From a virus, in the IMG/VR virus record IMGVR_UViG_3300026116_000073, positions 1-33,899 of that record: a stretch of DNA of 33,899 nt, one strand, 5' to 3'. The notes under the pieces are model-generated. The model saw only the letters and a list, made by a program, of their open reading frames with translations, did not search any database and was not told the DNA's origin. A program made the translations under genes and the position numbers. Below are positions 1 through 7,993 of this stretch, piece after piece; the stretch's first letter is position 1; every line of letters begins with the position of its first letter.

Positions 1-1857
1 CGCTCGCTGACGATCACCTACCTCGCCGACGCCGACAAGGTGCTCGCCGCGCAGAAGCAGATCGACGCCGGACATTCGACGCTCGACTCGTCGACGAAGA
101 AGACCGGCGGCGTGTTCTCCTCGACGTTCGGCAACGTCATGCCGCTCGCCGCGGCGGCGGCCGGTGCGGCCGTGCTCAAGTTCGGCGTCGACTCGATCAA
201 CGCGTTCAAAGAGTCCGAGGCGGCGATGGCGCAGACCAACGCCGTCCTCAAATCGACGGGCGGCGCGGCCAACGTGACCGCCGATGACGTGCTCGCCCTC
301 GCGCAGAAGCTCCGCGACATGAGCGGCGCCGACGATGAGGCGATCCAGGCGTCGGAGAACCTGCTCCTCACGTTCACGAAGGTCCGCAACGAGACGGGCA
401 AGGGGAACGACGTCTTCAACCAGGCGACGGGCGCGATCCTCGACATGGCGACGTCGATGGGGAACGGCGCCATCCCGACGATGGAAGACCTCAACTCGAA
501 GACCATCCTCGTCGGCAAGGCGCTGAACGACCCGATCAAGGGCCTCACCGCGCTCACGCGCGTCGGCGTCTCATTCACCGACGGGCAGAAAGAACAGATC
601 ACGGCGATGGTCGAGGCGGGCGACACGATGGGCGCGCAGAAGCTCATCCTCGCCGAGCTGAATAAGGAGTTCGGCGGTGCCGCGAAGGCGGCGGGCGATA
701 CCTTCGCTGGCGCGCAGGCCAAGGCGCAGCAGAAGATCGAAGACCTGCAGGAGGTCATCGGCGGGCTGCTGCTCCCGGTGATTGCCGAGATGACGGGCGC
801 GTTCGCGGACCTGCTGACCCAGCTCGCGCCGGTCATCGAGTTCGTCGGCCGCGGCCTCGTCGTCGCGTTCGAGTCCGCGAAGACCGAAGTCGAAGACATC
901 ATCGGCCCGATTCAGTCGCTCCTCGACCTGCTGCCGAAGCTCACCGACCAGGCGGGCGAGTCGAGTGGGATATGGAAAGTCTGGGGCGATGCTGTGGGTG
1001 GCGCCATCCAGACGCTCATCGAGAACGAGGTCCCGGGCTCGCAGGTGTTCTTCGCGTTCAAGGATGCGAGTGACGCGGCGACCGACTCGTTGCAAACGAA
1101 CGCCGGGGTTGTCGGTGACCTGTCGACGTTCTACCGCGGCCGGTTCGCCGAGGCGATGGATACCTCGGCTGAGGCCCAAACGATCAACAGGAACGCCACC
1201 GAGCACCTCACCGAGGCGATGCGCGACCAGCGGCTCGCGGTCCTTGCCCTGAGTAACTCGTTCCTCGGGATCATCGACTCGGCGAAGACGCTCGCCGAGG
1301 ATCAGCGCACGCTCAACCAGTTGCAGCAGCACGGCAAGGAAGACACGAAGGCATACGACGACGCGGTGCTGTCCGTCGTCGAGGATCAGATCGCGCTCGA
1401 GGAAGCCGTGTTTTCCTACGGCAAAGAGCTCGTCGACGCCGGGGAGAAGCAGTCGAAGGTCGAAAGGGCCATCCGTGAAGCGGCCAATGCGGCCGGGGTG
1501 AATAAGGCCGCGGTCAACGAGCTCATCGGGGAGATTCGCTCCTACATCACCGAGCTCAACCGTATCCCCGACCAGGTCGTCACGCACATCGCCACGACCA
1601 CCTCGGGTCACGGCTACCAGACCGGCGGTGGTTACCAGCACGGCGGCGTCGTCGAGAAGACCGGGCTCGCGATGGTGCACAAGGGCGAGGTGTTCTCCGG
1701 CGTCAATAACGAGATGGGCTTCGGTGGTTCCACCGTGAACATCACCATCGGAAACGTGGTCGGCCCCGGCGGGATCGAGGAGGTCGCGGATATCATCCGC
1801 CGGGAGCTCGTTCGCACCGGCCGCCGCAACGGCGACATCTTCGGCGGAACGGCGTAG
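1..1857 (+). CDS. Tail tape measure protein (5' end cut by window)
   Basis: The reading frame is open from the first base, so the true start lies upstream; 618 residues are visible. Tape measure proteins set tail length and line the tail lumen. The sequence is Ala-rich and mostly helical. It has a long hydrophobic stretch at about residues 250-285 (GGLLLPVIAEMTGAFADLL), coiled-coil-like charged segments at about 405-480, and a Gly/His-rich C-terminus (HGYQTGGGYQHGGVVEKTG). A late Gly-rich segment followed by a lamdba-type 'KGEVF' end is common in siphophage tape measures. At about 620 residues it would predict a fairly short tail. The downstream tail protein starts at the last base of its stop codon. 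The role is inferred from composition, the C-terminal motif and position upstream of minor tail genes. Confidence 0.85.
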   Translation, partial: RSLTITYLADADKVLAAQKQIDAGHSTLDSSTKKTGGVFSSTFGNVMPLAAAAAGAAVLKFGVDSINAFKESEAAMAQTNAVLKSTGGAANVTADDVLALAQKLRDMSGADDEAIQASENLLLTFTKVRNETGKGNDVFNQATGAILDMATSMGNGAIPTMEDLNSKTILVGKALNDPIKGLTALTRVGVSFTDGQKEQITAMVEAGDTMGAQKLILAELNKEFGGAAKAAGDTFAGAQAKAQQKIEDLQEVIGGLLLPVIAEMTGAFADLLTQLAPVIEFVGRGLVVAFESAKTEVEDIIGPIQSLLDLLPKLTDQAGESSGIWKVWGDAVGGAIQTLIENEVPGSQVFFAFKDASDAATDSLQTNAGVVGDLSTFYRGRFAEAMDTSAEAQTINRNATEHLTEAMRDQRLAVLALSNSFLGIIDSAKTLAEDQRTLNQLQQHGKEDTKAYDDAVLSVVEDQIALEEAVFSYGKELVDAGEKQSKVERAIREAANAAGVNKAAVNELIGEIRSYITELNRIPDQVVTHIATTTSGHGYQTGGGYQHGGVVEKTGLAMVHKGEVFSGVNNEMGFGGSTVNITIGNVVGPGGIEEVADIIRRELVRTGRRNGDIFGGTA

Positions 1858-3092
1858 TGCCGCTCCCGACCATCACCATCTCGCTCGGCGTCCCGACCGG
1901 GTGGATTCTCGGAGATTCGGTCGAGTCGATCCTCGGCACCAGCACGTTCCTCGTCTCGACGTCCCTCGAGCAGCTCACCGGAGTCCGCGGGTTCAAGATC
2001 AGTCGAGGACGGCAGCACGAGCTTGACCGGGTAGAGGCTGGCAAGGCGTCCGTGCGGTTCGCGAACCGGGACGGGACCTACACCCCGGAGAACGCGAGCA
2101 GCCCGCTGTTCCCGTTCCTTCGACCGATGGCGCCGCTGTCGATCCAGGCGACGTACAACGCCGTCACATACGACCTGTTCAGCGGGTTCCTCGAGGCGAT
2201 GCCGCAGACGTGGACCCGGGGACCGGCTGGCGACGCCGCCGTCGAGGTGCGCGCGGTCGATGCGTTCAAGGTGTTCAACCTTGCGAAGGTCACCGTCACC
2301 CGCGGCGTCGAGGGCGCCGGAGCGCGTATCACCGCGCTGCTCGACGCGATCGGCTGGCCCGCGAGCCTGCGGGCGATAGACGACGGCGACTCTGATGTTC
2401 AGGCCGTCACGCTCACGAACACCACCATCCTGTCGCACTTGCAGGAGGTGGCCGCGAGCGAGGGTGGGGTGCTGTTCGTCTCGGGCAGCGGTGTGGTGAC
2501 GTTCTTCGATCGTCTGCACACGGTCCTACTCGACGAGGCCAACGACACCTGGGGCGATGTGATCGGCGAGAAGCCTTACGAAGACCTCGACACCGACTAC
2601 GACGACGAGACGCTGTGGAACGAGGTCACCGTGACGGCGCCGGGGCTTGCCGATCAGACGGTGGCAGATGTGGCGAGTCAGGCGATATTCAGCGGCCCAG
2701 CGGGGGTGTCGGCGCCACGGTCGCTGTCGGTGAGCACGCTGCTGACGACCACTGGGGCGATGCTCGAGCGCGCCGAGTTCCTCCTGTCGCGGTACTCGAT
2801 ACCCCAGACCCGGGTCAAGTCGATAACGCTCGACACCCGCGCCGACGCGGCGTCGGTGCCGCGCATCCTGATGCGCGAGATTCACGACCGCATCGCCGCT
2901 CGTAAGCGTCCGCCGAACGGCGGGCTGATCGACCAGCCCTCGGTCGTTGAGGGGATGCATTGGGAGTACGCCGCGTCGAGATACCTGCGGGCGGTGTGGG
3001 CGTTGTCGTCCACGTCGTACCAGCAGGGCCAATGGGAGCTCGGGACCGTTGGAAAGTCCGAGCTCGGCGTCACCACATCACTCGTCGGCTAA
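1857..3092 (+). CDS. Minor tail protein (distal tail / tip type)
   Basis: 411 residues, GTG start overlapping the TAG stop of the tape measure gene. The N-terminal part has the pattern of actinophage minor tail proteins that follow the tape measure: a 'SRGRQHELDRVEAGKASVRF' segment near residues 50-70, then 'NRDGTYTPENASSPLFPFLRP', then a 'LFSGFLEAMPQTW' segment. In this family the region forms a beta-rich ring domain at the tail tip. The rest is beta-rich without a catalytic motif I can name. It probably builds the baseplate or tail tip and contacts the following tail proteins. The family assignment is by pattern recall and synteny; a structural comparison would be needed to name the fold. 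Confidence 0.75.
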   Translation: MPLPTITISLGVPTGWILGDSVESILGTSTFLVSTSLEQLTGVRGFKISRGRQHELDRVEAGKASVRFANRDGTYTPENASSPLFPFLRPMAPLSIQATYNAVTYDLFSGFLEAMPQTWTRGPAGDAAVEVRAVDAFKVFNLAKVTVTRGVEGAGARITALLDAIGWPASLRAIDDGDSDVQAVTLTNTTILSHLQEVAASEGGVLFVSGSGVVTFFDRLHTVLLDEANDTWGDVIGEKPYEDLDTDYDDETLWNEVTVTAPGLADQTVADVASQAIFSGPAGVSAPRSLSVSTLLTTTGAMLERAEFLLSRYSIPQTRVKSITLDTRADAASVPRILMREIHDRIAARKRPPNGGLIDQPSVVEGMHWEYAASRYLRAVWALSSTSYQQGQWELGTVGKSELGVTTSLVG

Positions 3093-3104
3093 GGAGACCG
3101 TCAC

Positions 3105-3647
3105 ATGGCCTGGACAAATCCTCGAACCTGGACCGACGGCGAGCTGATCACCAAGGCCATCATGGACCCGCACATCCGCGACAACTTCCTGGCGGTCGGA
3201 GAGCATCTGATCGCCCGCAAGACCGCAGACCAGACGGTCACATCCTCCACGGTGCTCGTGGACTGCACCTCTATGGTTCTGCCGGTCCTCGCCAACGAGG
3301 TGTGGCAGGCCACGTTCAACGTGCTCTACACGGCGGGCACCACGGAGGACATGAAGGTCGCGTTCACCTTCCCCACGGCGGGTCGGGTGGATGCCTCCAT
3401 CATGTGGATGTCGGCGACCCCCGCGGCGAACGTCCTGGACATGTTCGGCACGACCAGCCCGACCACATCCACGACCCTGTTCGGCAATGGGGTAGGGAGC
3501 GGCCGCTATCTGGCCCCCATCAGAGTCATCTACGTCGGCGGTGCCAACGCCGGGAACGTGACACTGCAGTTCGCGCAGAACACCTCTGGTGGGACCGCAA
3601 CCACGGTCTTCACCAACTCGACCGTGTGGGCCGTCAAGCTCGCATAG
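3105..3647 (+). CDS. Minor tail / tail appendage protein
   Basis: 180 residues; ATG preceded by AGGAG eight bases upstream. The N-terminus (MAWTNPRTWTDGELITKAIM, then DPHIRDNF) is a segment found at the start of many phage and prophage tail-region proteins, where it seems to be an attachment domain joined to variable beta-rich C-termini. The remaining 140 residues are Thr/Val/Gly-rich and predicted beta, like a jelly-roll or fibre-tip domain. It lies between the tip protein and a further small beta protein in one operon. A role in the tail tip or in host contact is inferred; there is no enzyme motif. Confidence 0.6.
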   Translation: MAWTNPRTWTDGELITKAIMDPHIRDNFLAVGEHLIARKTADQTVTSSTVLVDCTSMVLPVLANEVWQATFNVLYTAGTTEDMKVAFTFPTAGRVDASIMWMSATPAANVLDMFGTTSPTTSTTLFGNGVGSGRYLAPIRVIYVGGANAGNVTLQFAQNTSGGTATTVFTNSTVWAVKLA

Positions 3648-3658
3648 GAGGCACGCAG

Positions 3659-3982
3659 GTGTCAGTCATCGCGATCCAGACCATCGACCTCGACGGCGAG
3701 GGCGCCGACTACGCCGCGGCCGTCGGCCCCGACACATTCGTCAACGACGGGCGCACGTTCCTGCACTGTAAGAACACGAACGCCGCGACGCGCACGGTGA
3801 CGATCGACTCGACGAAGGCGTGCGACCAAGGGTTCGACCACGATCAAGCCGTCGTGATCCCGGCGACGACCGGCGACGTGATGATCGGCCCGTTCCCCAC
3901 GGCGCGATTCGGGACGACCGTCACCGTGACCTACTCGGCCGTGACGAATCTGTCCGTGGCCGCGTTCAAGCTGTCGGCGTGA
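3659..3982 (+). CDS. Small beta-rich tail-region structural protein
   Basis: 107 residues; GTG start 5 bases after a GGAGG site that begins right behind the previous stop. The open frame extends upstream, but this start gives a natural N-terminus (VSVIAIQTIDLDGEGADYAA) and a good ribosome site. The protein is almost entirely beta-strand-like, with 'FVNDGRTFLHCKNTN' and 'TVTVTYSAVTNLSVAAFKL' typical of small sandwich proteins in siphophage tail and head operons. No catalytic residues are visible. It could be a minor tail or decoration protein. Confidence 0.6.
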   Translation: MSVIAIQTIDLDGEGADYAAAVGPDTFVNDGRTFLHCKNTNAATRTVTIDSTKACDQGFDHDQAVVIPATTGDVMIGPFPTARFGTTVTVTYSAVTNLSVAAFKLSA

Positions 3983-4677
3983 GTGGCCTAGGTCGTATCC
4001 TCGACCCGCGGACACCGCGCGCGGTGGCGCTGCATCCCGTCCAAGCGGACAGCACGACGCGGACACGCCGCCAGTGGAAGGAACCGATCCGACTCGATCA
4101 GGGCGCGACCGGCACCTGCGTCGCCCACTGTTTCGGCCACCGGCGGGCAGGGAACCCGGTCGGCGTCGAGGGCATCGACGAGGACTGGTGCCGGAAGTTC
4201 TACCTCGCGGCCAGCGCCCGATATTGGGGGACGCCCGACACGTCGTTGCAGATGGGAACCTCGGCGCTGTCGGCGTGTGAGGAGCTCCTCGCGCGCAAGG
4301 CCATCGACCGTTTCGAGTGGATCGCCAACTGGAACGCCGGGCCGGAGCAGCTCCGGTACGCGCTGCTCGAGCTCGGGACGCTCTGCGTCGGCTCGGACTG
4401 GTACCCGAGCATGGACTCGCCGAAGATCGTGGACGGCGTGGCGTGTATGCGGGTCGACTACTCGCAGCCGTCACGCGGCGGGCACGAGTGGCTGCTGGTC
4501 ACGATCGACCTGGACCCGGACGACTGGCCGTGGCCATACGTCGACATGCTCAACTCGTGGGGTCCCGGCTGGGGCGTGAACGGGAAGGCGCGGTTCACGC
4601 TCGAGCAGATCGACGAGCTGATCTTCGGAGGATGGGGGGACGCCGTGCTGATCCACGAGCTGCCGAGAGCAGCATGA
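3979..4677 (+). CDS. Papain-like (C1 family) cysteine peptidase
   Basis: 232 residues; GTG start overlapping the previous stop. The three signature blocks of papain-family peptidases occur in order. The oxyanion Gln and nucleophile lie in 'LDQGATGTCVAH' (Gln41, Cys47), the catalytic His in 'RGGHEWLLV' (His169), and the Asn plus its flanking Trp in 'LNSWGPGWG' (Asn192). No propeptide, signal peptide or membrane segment is seen. It sits between tail genes and the M15 endolysin and overlaps the latter by 4 bases. It may cleave cell-wall peptides, mature a tail protein, or act on a host protein; the sequence does not decide. Papain-like folds in phages are known but uncommon as free-standing genes. 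The catalytic assignment is strong, the biological role is inference. Confidence 0.8.
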   Translation: MSGLGRILDPRTPRAVALHPVQADSTTRTRRQWKEPIRLDQGATGTCVAHCFGHRRAGNPVGVEGIDEDWCRKFYLAASARYWGTPDTSLQMGTSALSACEELLARKAIDRFEWIANWNAGPEQLRYALLELGTLCVGSDWYPSMDSPKIVDGVACMRVDYSQPSRGGHEWLLVTIDLDPDDWPWPYVDMLNSWGPGWGVNGKARFTLEQIDELIFGGWGDAVLIHELPRAA

Positions 4678-5309
4678 CCGACGCATCCGACCGCGGCTGG
4701 GGGTCGGGCTGGCCCGTCGATCGGAGCGACGACATGGTGGCGCTCCGCGTAGAGGGCGCCGACTTCCCCGGCGGCGTACACCCCGGCGTGCAGGCTCTCA
4801 TGGAGCTCCTGCTCGTCGAGTCGATCAGCCGTGGGTACGTCACGCTCCGCGACGGCTGGTGCTGGGGCTACGCCGGGCGTTTCATAAAGACGCCGAGCGG
4901 CGGCATCACGACCACGCCGTCGAACCATTCCTGGGGTTTGGCGATCGACGTGAACGCGCCGGTCAACTGCTTCGGCTGCACATCTCACTCGATCCCCGCG
5001 GCGATGGGCGCGCTGTGGACCGACTACGGGTTCCGCTGGGGTGGGGATTACGACGGCGCGAAGGATTGGATGCACTTCGAGTACATGAGCACGCCGTCGG
5101 CGGCGAAGAACGCCACGGCACGAGCGCGGGAGGAGTTCATGCAGGACGAGCGGCTCGACCAGTACGCCAAGGGCGAGGACGCCTACCGCGACCGTTACAA
5201 GGACAAGGGCGGCGAGGACCCGGGCGATGCCCCGAATGATCGGCCTGAGTGGTTCCAGCGCGGCTGGCGCTCGGCCCGGTTCGCGGCGCTGAACCCTCAC
5301 GGCGAATGA
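4674..5309 (+). CDS. Endolysin, M15-family peptidase
   Basis: 211 residues; ATG overlaps the previous stop (ATGA). The M15 (D-Ala-D-Ala carboxypeptidase / L-Ala-D-Glu endopeptidase) zinc site is visible: 'SNHSWGLAIDVN' (His85, Asp92) and 'DWMHFEY' (catalytic Asp131, His134). The family cuts peptidoglycan stem peptides at the end of infection. The catalytic domain covers about residues 30-140. The C-terminal 70 residues are charged and rich in Arg/Asp/Glu with Trp-containing ends, possibly a wall-targeting or linker segment. There is no signal peptide, so release would need a holin; several small membrane proteins follow directly. The neighbouring papain-like gene may be a second lytic enzyme. 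Confidence 0.88.
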   Translation: MTDASDRGWGSGWPVDRSDDMVALRVEGADFPGGVHPGVQALMELLLVESISRGYVTLRDGWCWGYAGRFIKTPSGGITTTPSNHSWGLAIDVNAPVNCFGCTSHSIPAAMGALWTDYGFRWGGDYDGAKDWMHFEYMSTPSAAKNATARAREEFMQDERLDQYAKGEDAYRDRYKDKGGEDPGDAPNDRPEWFQRGWRSARFAALNPHGE

Positions 5310-5827
5310 CCGAGGACGCCAATGGCCACGAGCACGTCGAACGGTCCGGCGACGATCGGCGCCACGGGGGCGGACGCGTCAGCGAGCGCGACTATTTCGA
5401 GCGCATCTTGCAGGAGCGCCGCCGAGCTCACGACGCCGAGCACGGCTCCCACGCCGAGAAGCACGTCGCCGAGACGCAGGCGATGGACTTCGCCCGGGCG
5501 ACCCTCGAAACGGCGGTCGCCGACGCTAAGGCGAACGTCAACGAGCGGAACAAGGAAATCATCCGCAGGCTCGACACGCTCGAAAGTGGCGGCGCCCCGT
5601 TCGCCTCCCGGCTCGACGACAGCCTTGAGCGGCTCAAGCAAGACGTCGAAGACCTCAAGATCAAGTCGGTCGAGCAGACCGCGCTCGACGGCCTGCGACA
5701 AGCGAACACCGACGCGATCGCGGCGCAGCGGCGGCAGATCAAGTACATCCTGTTGACCGCCGGGATCGCGCTCGCCCTGAGCCTGATCCTGTTCGGCATC
5801 CGACTGGCGACGGGTATCTCGGCGTGA
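5306..5827 (+). CDS. Coiled-coil protein with C-terminal membrane segment (lysis cassette)
   Basis: 173 residues; ATG overlaps the endolysin stop. It is highly charged and helical, with heptad-like Leu/Ile spacing (about residues 30-140, including 'RLDTLESG' and 'SLERLKQDVEDLKIKSVEQ'), and ends in one strong membrane helix (ILLTAGIALALSLILFGIRL). A soluble coiled coil anchored by a C-terminal helix resembles XhlA-type lysis accessory proteins, although it is longer. Position directly behind the endolysin supports a role in lysis timing or membrane attachment. The family is not firmly recognised. Confidence 0.65.
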   Translation: MTEDANGHEHVERSGDDRRHGGGRVSERDYFERILQERRRAHDAEHGSHAEKHVAETQAMDFARATLETAVADAKANVNERNKEIIRRLDTLESGGAPFASRLDDSLERLKQDVEDLKIKSVEQTALDGLRQANTDAIAAQRRQIKYILLTAGIALALSLILFGIRLATGISA

Positions 5828-5919
5828 TCGGCTGGGGCTCGAACGTCACCGTGACGATCACGGTGGGCGGGGCGCTCATCCTCGCCATCGTCGTCCTCGT
5901 GATCCGAGCGCGACGATGA
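5824..5919 (+). CDS. 31-residue single-span membrane protein
   Basis: GTG overlaps the previous stop, and its own stop overlaps the next ATG, so it sits in a chain of translationally coupled genes. It encodes a short polar N-terminus (VIGWGSNVTVT), one hydrophobic helix of about 19 residues and an Arg-rich end (VIRARR), the charge pattern of an inner-membrane protein. It is too small for routine gene calling, but its perfect 4-base overlaps on both sides argue that it is real. It could be a small holin or holin modulator. Confidence 0.6.
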   Translation: MIGWGSNVTVTITVGGALILAIVVLVIRARR

Positions 5920-6221
5920 TGGGCGAGCTCATCATCCTCGTCCGGTGGCACGATGCATGGTTCGACGTCGACCACGAGGCCGAGCCGCGCACCGACTACC
6001 TCGTCGAGACCGTCGGCTATGAGATCGGCGCCGACGACCGCTACCTGCACGTCGCCGCCGAACGCCTGCCCGACGGCGAGGGCTGGCGGGCGATCACGCA
6101 CATCCCGGTCGTCTGTATCGAGGAGATAGTGAGACTCGAACCGTTGCCGTCGACCGCCCTCAACGGAGGGCGCATCGCACCAACGTTCGCCGGGAGCGAA
6201 CAGATCGGAGGGAAGGCATGA
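5916..6221 (+). CDS. Hypothetical protein in lysis cassette
   Basis: 101 residues; ATG overlaps the previous stop. A soluble, acidic, beta-rich protein ('LIILVRWHDAWFDVDHEAEP', 'YLHVAAERLPDGEGWRAI') with no membrane segment or catalytic motif that I recognise. It lies between two membrane-protein genes and overlaps the next one by 4 bases. The last 20 residues are Gly/Ala-rich and probably flexible. Its role is unknown. Confidence 0.6.
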   Translation: MMGELIILVRWHDAWFDVDHEAEPRTDYLVETVGYEIGADDRYLHVAAERLPDGEGWRAITHIPVVCIEEIVRLEPLPSTALNGGRIAPTFAGSEQIGGKA

Positions 6222-6622
6222 CCGGGAAGGAAGCACTCGGCGTCTTCACGCGGACGTTTCTCGTCCTGGCGGGCGCCGTGCTCGTCGCCGTCCAGGGACT
6301 CGAATGGGCGGACCCGACGCTGATTGGGAACAACGTCCTCACCCTCGGGCTCGGCCTACTCTCGGCAGCGATCGGCGGGGTTCTCGCGGTCGCCGCCGCT
6401 TACCTGATCCATCCATCGGCGTCGAAGCTCGAGAAAGCCATCCGCGCGTTCCTCGAGAAGATCGTCTCGGCCGGTCTGGTCATCACGTTCTCGACCGTCG
6501 CCGACCTCGTCGCGTTCGGGAAGCTCCTGCCTCCGCTGCTCGTCGCCGCGGCGTTCTCGTTCGTCATCACGTTCATCTCAGTCGAGCCGCCGCCGCAAGC
6601 ACCAGGAGCGGCAACCGGATAG
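6218..6622 (+). CDS. Putative holin (multi-span membrane protein)
   Basis: 134 residues; ATG overlaps the previous stop and a GGAGG lies just upstream. There are four hydrophobic segments: about residues 13-27 (TFLVLAGAVLVAVQGL), 36-64, 83-100 and 104-122, with a short Pro-rich tail. The first half looks like the small actinophage holins with an N-terminal amphipathic 'F.RTFLVLAGA' start; the extra helices make it longer than the two-span types. It is the last gene before a strong terminator and closes the lysis cassette. The holin role rests on topology and position only. Confidence 0.65.
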   Translation: MTGKEALGVFTRTFLVLAGAVLVAVQGLEWADPTLIGNNVLTLGLGLLSAAIGGVLAVAAAYLIHPSASKLEKAIRAFLEKIVSAGLVITFSTVADLVAFGKLLPPLLVAAAFSFVITFISVEPPPQAPGAATG

Positions 6623-6641
6623 TCGCGCTCCGCGCGGCCCC

Positions 6642-6688
6642 AGCGCCCCCGGCCTGTCTACCCTCCCTGGGACAGGACCGGGGGCGCT
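6642..6688. terminator. Strong hairpin terminator between lysis cassette and integrase
   Basis: An 11 bp GC stem continues after a one-base bulge into 6 more pairs. The 5' arm is 6642-6658, the loop about 6659-6670 and the 3' arm 6671-6688, followed on the + strand by TTTCG. The stem lies between converging genes: the lysis cassette from the left and the integrase from the right. It probably ends both transcripts, though only the + strand side has a short T run. Confidence 0.8.
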
Positions 6689-6695
6689 TTCGCGT

Positions 6696-7526
6696 TCACG
6701 GCGTCGGGACGGCCCGCCGAACCCGCTCGTCGGTCCCGGCCACGTACCGCGCCCACTGCGATAGGTCGGCGTGATTCATGAACCGCCGCCAAGTCTCGGG
6801 GTCGGAGGACCGGGCGACCCTGGTCGACGCCGCGTGACGGAGCAGGTGCGGCCAGACACGGCCGAGCCCGGCCTCCTGTTCGGCGGCGTGGACCCACTGG
6901 CGGAACCGCTCGGCGCCGACACCGATGAGACGATCGCCAACAGTTGTCGATCGTTGGAGCTGCGTTGCAGCAATCACGCCCGCCCGCTCGAGCGGCACGC
7001 TGTACGGCTTCCCGCCCTTGGCCTCGAGGAGATCGAGCCGAGCGTTGGAGCCGAGGTGGACGTCGCTCGGCCGGGCTGCTACGAGCGAGCCGACCCTGGC
7101 GCCGGTGACGTAGCAGAGCAGGATCGCCCACCCTCGCCGAGGCTCCCGACGGAACGCGGCGCGGAGTAGACGGCGCAGCTCGTCGTCGGATAGGTCCGGC
7201 GCCGGGGGCACCTTCGGTCGGGGGATGGGGACGTGCGCCGCCGGGTCGCGGTCGACCTCACCCTCGACGACAGCCCATGCGAAGAACGCACGCAGCGCGC
7301 GGATCGCGTCGCCGCGCTTCGACCCCTGGCGGGGCAGGGTGCCGAGGTACTCCTCGACGTGGCCGGGCCGAATATCGGCGACCTCGAGCTCGCCGGGGAA
7401 CAGGTAGTCGGTCCACCAGCAGAGCAGCTCGTACCGATAGTGCCGCCGCGTCCCATCGGCTCGACCGACCACGTCCAGGTGACGGTCGAACCGGCGGAGC
7501 ACCGCGGGAAAGGTGCGGTCCTCCAT
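6696..7526 (-). CDS. int: Tyrosine integrase
   Basis: 276 residues from an ATG at 7526. The frame stays open further upstream, and another ATG at 7562 would add 12 residues; neither has a clear ribosome site. Tyrosine recombinases integrate and excise prophage DNA at att sites. All catalytic residues are present: Arg144 in 'TGARVGSL', a Lys in 'AKGGKPYSVPL' (Lys170 or Lys173), His227-x-x-Arg230 in 'HLLRHAAST', His252 in 'MNHADLSQWARYV' and Tyr261. The N-terminal 100 residues form a SAM-like core-binding domain ('RHYRYELLCWW', 'ALRAFFAWAVVEGEV'). There is no clear arm-type DNA-binding domain, so this is a compact form. It lies directly behind the repressor gene on the same strand, probably in one transcript. 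No attP site could be recognised. Confidence 0.92.
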   Translation of the reverse strand: MEDRTFPAVLRRFDRHLDVVGRADGTRRHYRYELLCWWTDYLFPGELEVADIRPGHVEEYLGTLPRQGSKRGDAIRALRAFFAWAVVEGEVDRDPAAHVPIPRPKVPPAPDLSDDELRRLLRAAFRREPRRGWAILLCYVTGARVGSLVAARPSDVHLGSNARLDLLEAKGGKPYSVPLERAGVIAATQLQRSTTVGDRLIGVGAERFRQWVHAAEQEAGLGRVWPHLLRHAASTRVARSSDPETWRRFMNHADLSQWARYVAGTDERVRRAVPTP

Positions 7527-7596
7527 CCCTACGTCATCGGCGGTACGGGCTACGGCGCGCATCGGTCGGCCGGGGGGTTCGGGTGGGGAGGCTGGG

Positions 7597-7884
7597 TTAG
7601 GCCGCCTGGGTTTGGCGTTGTCCGTTGGAGGACGCCCGCGTGGCCGAAGGCGGATCACCAAGAGGTGCGCCCACCTCGAGGAACCGCTCGAACGGCACAT
7701 CGTATATCCCGGCGAGCAGGAGCAGGTCTTCCAGCTCGATCGCCCGGTCGCCTTTCTCGATTCGCGACAGGCGCGACGTGTCGATGCCGGTCGCCTGCTC
7801 GACCTGAACCTGGGACAGGCCGCTTTCGGCCCGAGCACCTCGCAGCCTGGCCGCGAGCTTCCCGCGGTACTCGTGTCGGTCCAT
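7597..7884 (-). CDS. XRE-family repressor-like regulator
   Basis: 95 residues; ATG at 7884, with GGGAGG about ten bases upstream on the - strand. An HTH domain spans about residues 8-62 ('LRGARAESGLSQVQVEQATG' then 'DTSRLSRIEKG'), the Cro/CI fold. No dimerisation or protease domain follows; the C-terminal 25 residues look disordered (Pro/Ala/Gln-rich). It is divergent from the Cro-like gene at 8002 and lies upstream of the integrase, the layout of a lysogeny repressor. It is short for a CI protein, so it would be a minimal immunity repressor or a partner in the switch. It probably binds the dyads in 7919-7987. Confidence 0.8.
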   Translation of the reverse strand: MDRHEYRGKLAARLRGARAESGLSQVQVEQATGIDTSRLSRIEKGDRAIELEDLLLLAGIYDVPFERFLEVGAPLGDPPSATRASSNGQRQTQAA

Positions 7885-7918
7885 CGTCCGTCACCCTCCC
7901 TGGGGAATGGGGTACGGA

Positions 7919-7948
7919 GTTTGGCGTATTTCTGGGGAAAACGCAAAC
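7919..7948. promoter_or_regulatory. Imperfect dyad, candidate operator in the lysogeny switch
   Basis: GTTTGGCGTATTTC faces GAAAACGCAAAC: the two half-sites share GTTT-GCGT-TTTC, with one extra base at two points in the left arm. The dyad is in the intergenic region between two divergent XRE genes, where repressor operators are expected. On the - strand it overlaps a possible -35/-10 pair (TTGCGT, 17 bases, CAAACT) for the repressor gene. It is a candidate only. Confidence 0.4.
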
Positions 7949-7964
7949 GAGTCCCGCCGATGCG

Positions 7965-7993
7965 TTGACATCCCGCGCGTGAGCGCGTAGGGT
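7965..7993 (+). promoter_or_regulatory. Early rightward promoter with dyad in spacer
   Basis: TTGACA (7965-7970), a 17-base spacer and TAGGGT (7988-7993), a near-ideal actinobacterial sigma-70 type promoter. The spacer holds a perfect dyad CGCGC-GTGA-GCGCG (7974-7987), well placed for repression. The predicted transcript start falls at about 8000-8002, right on the GTG of the next gene, so the message would be leaderless. Confidence 0.8.

Noticed and set aside
571-1680. Long - strand open frame across the tape measure gene
   Set aside because: It lies antisense to a clear tail gene and its composition (Arg/Val/Asp-rich, low complexity) is what GC-rich shadow frames give. No ribosome site or family motif.
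2960-3658. Upstream extension of the small beta protein ending at 3982
   Set aside because: It would overlap two well-supported tail genes; the GTG at 3659 has its own GGAGG.
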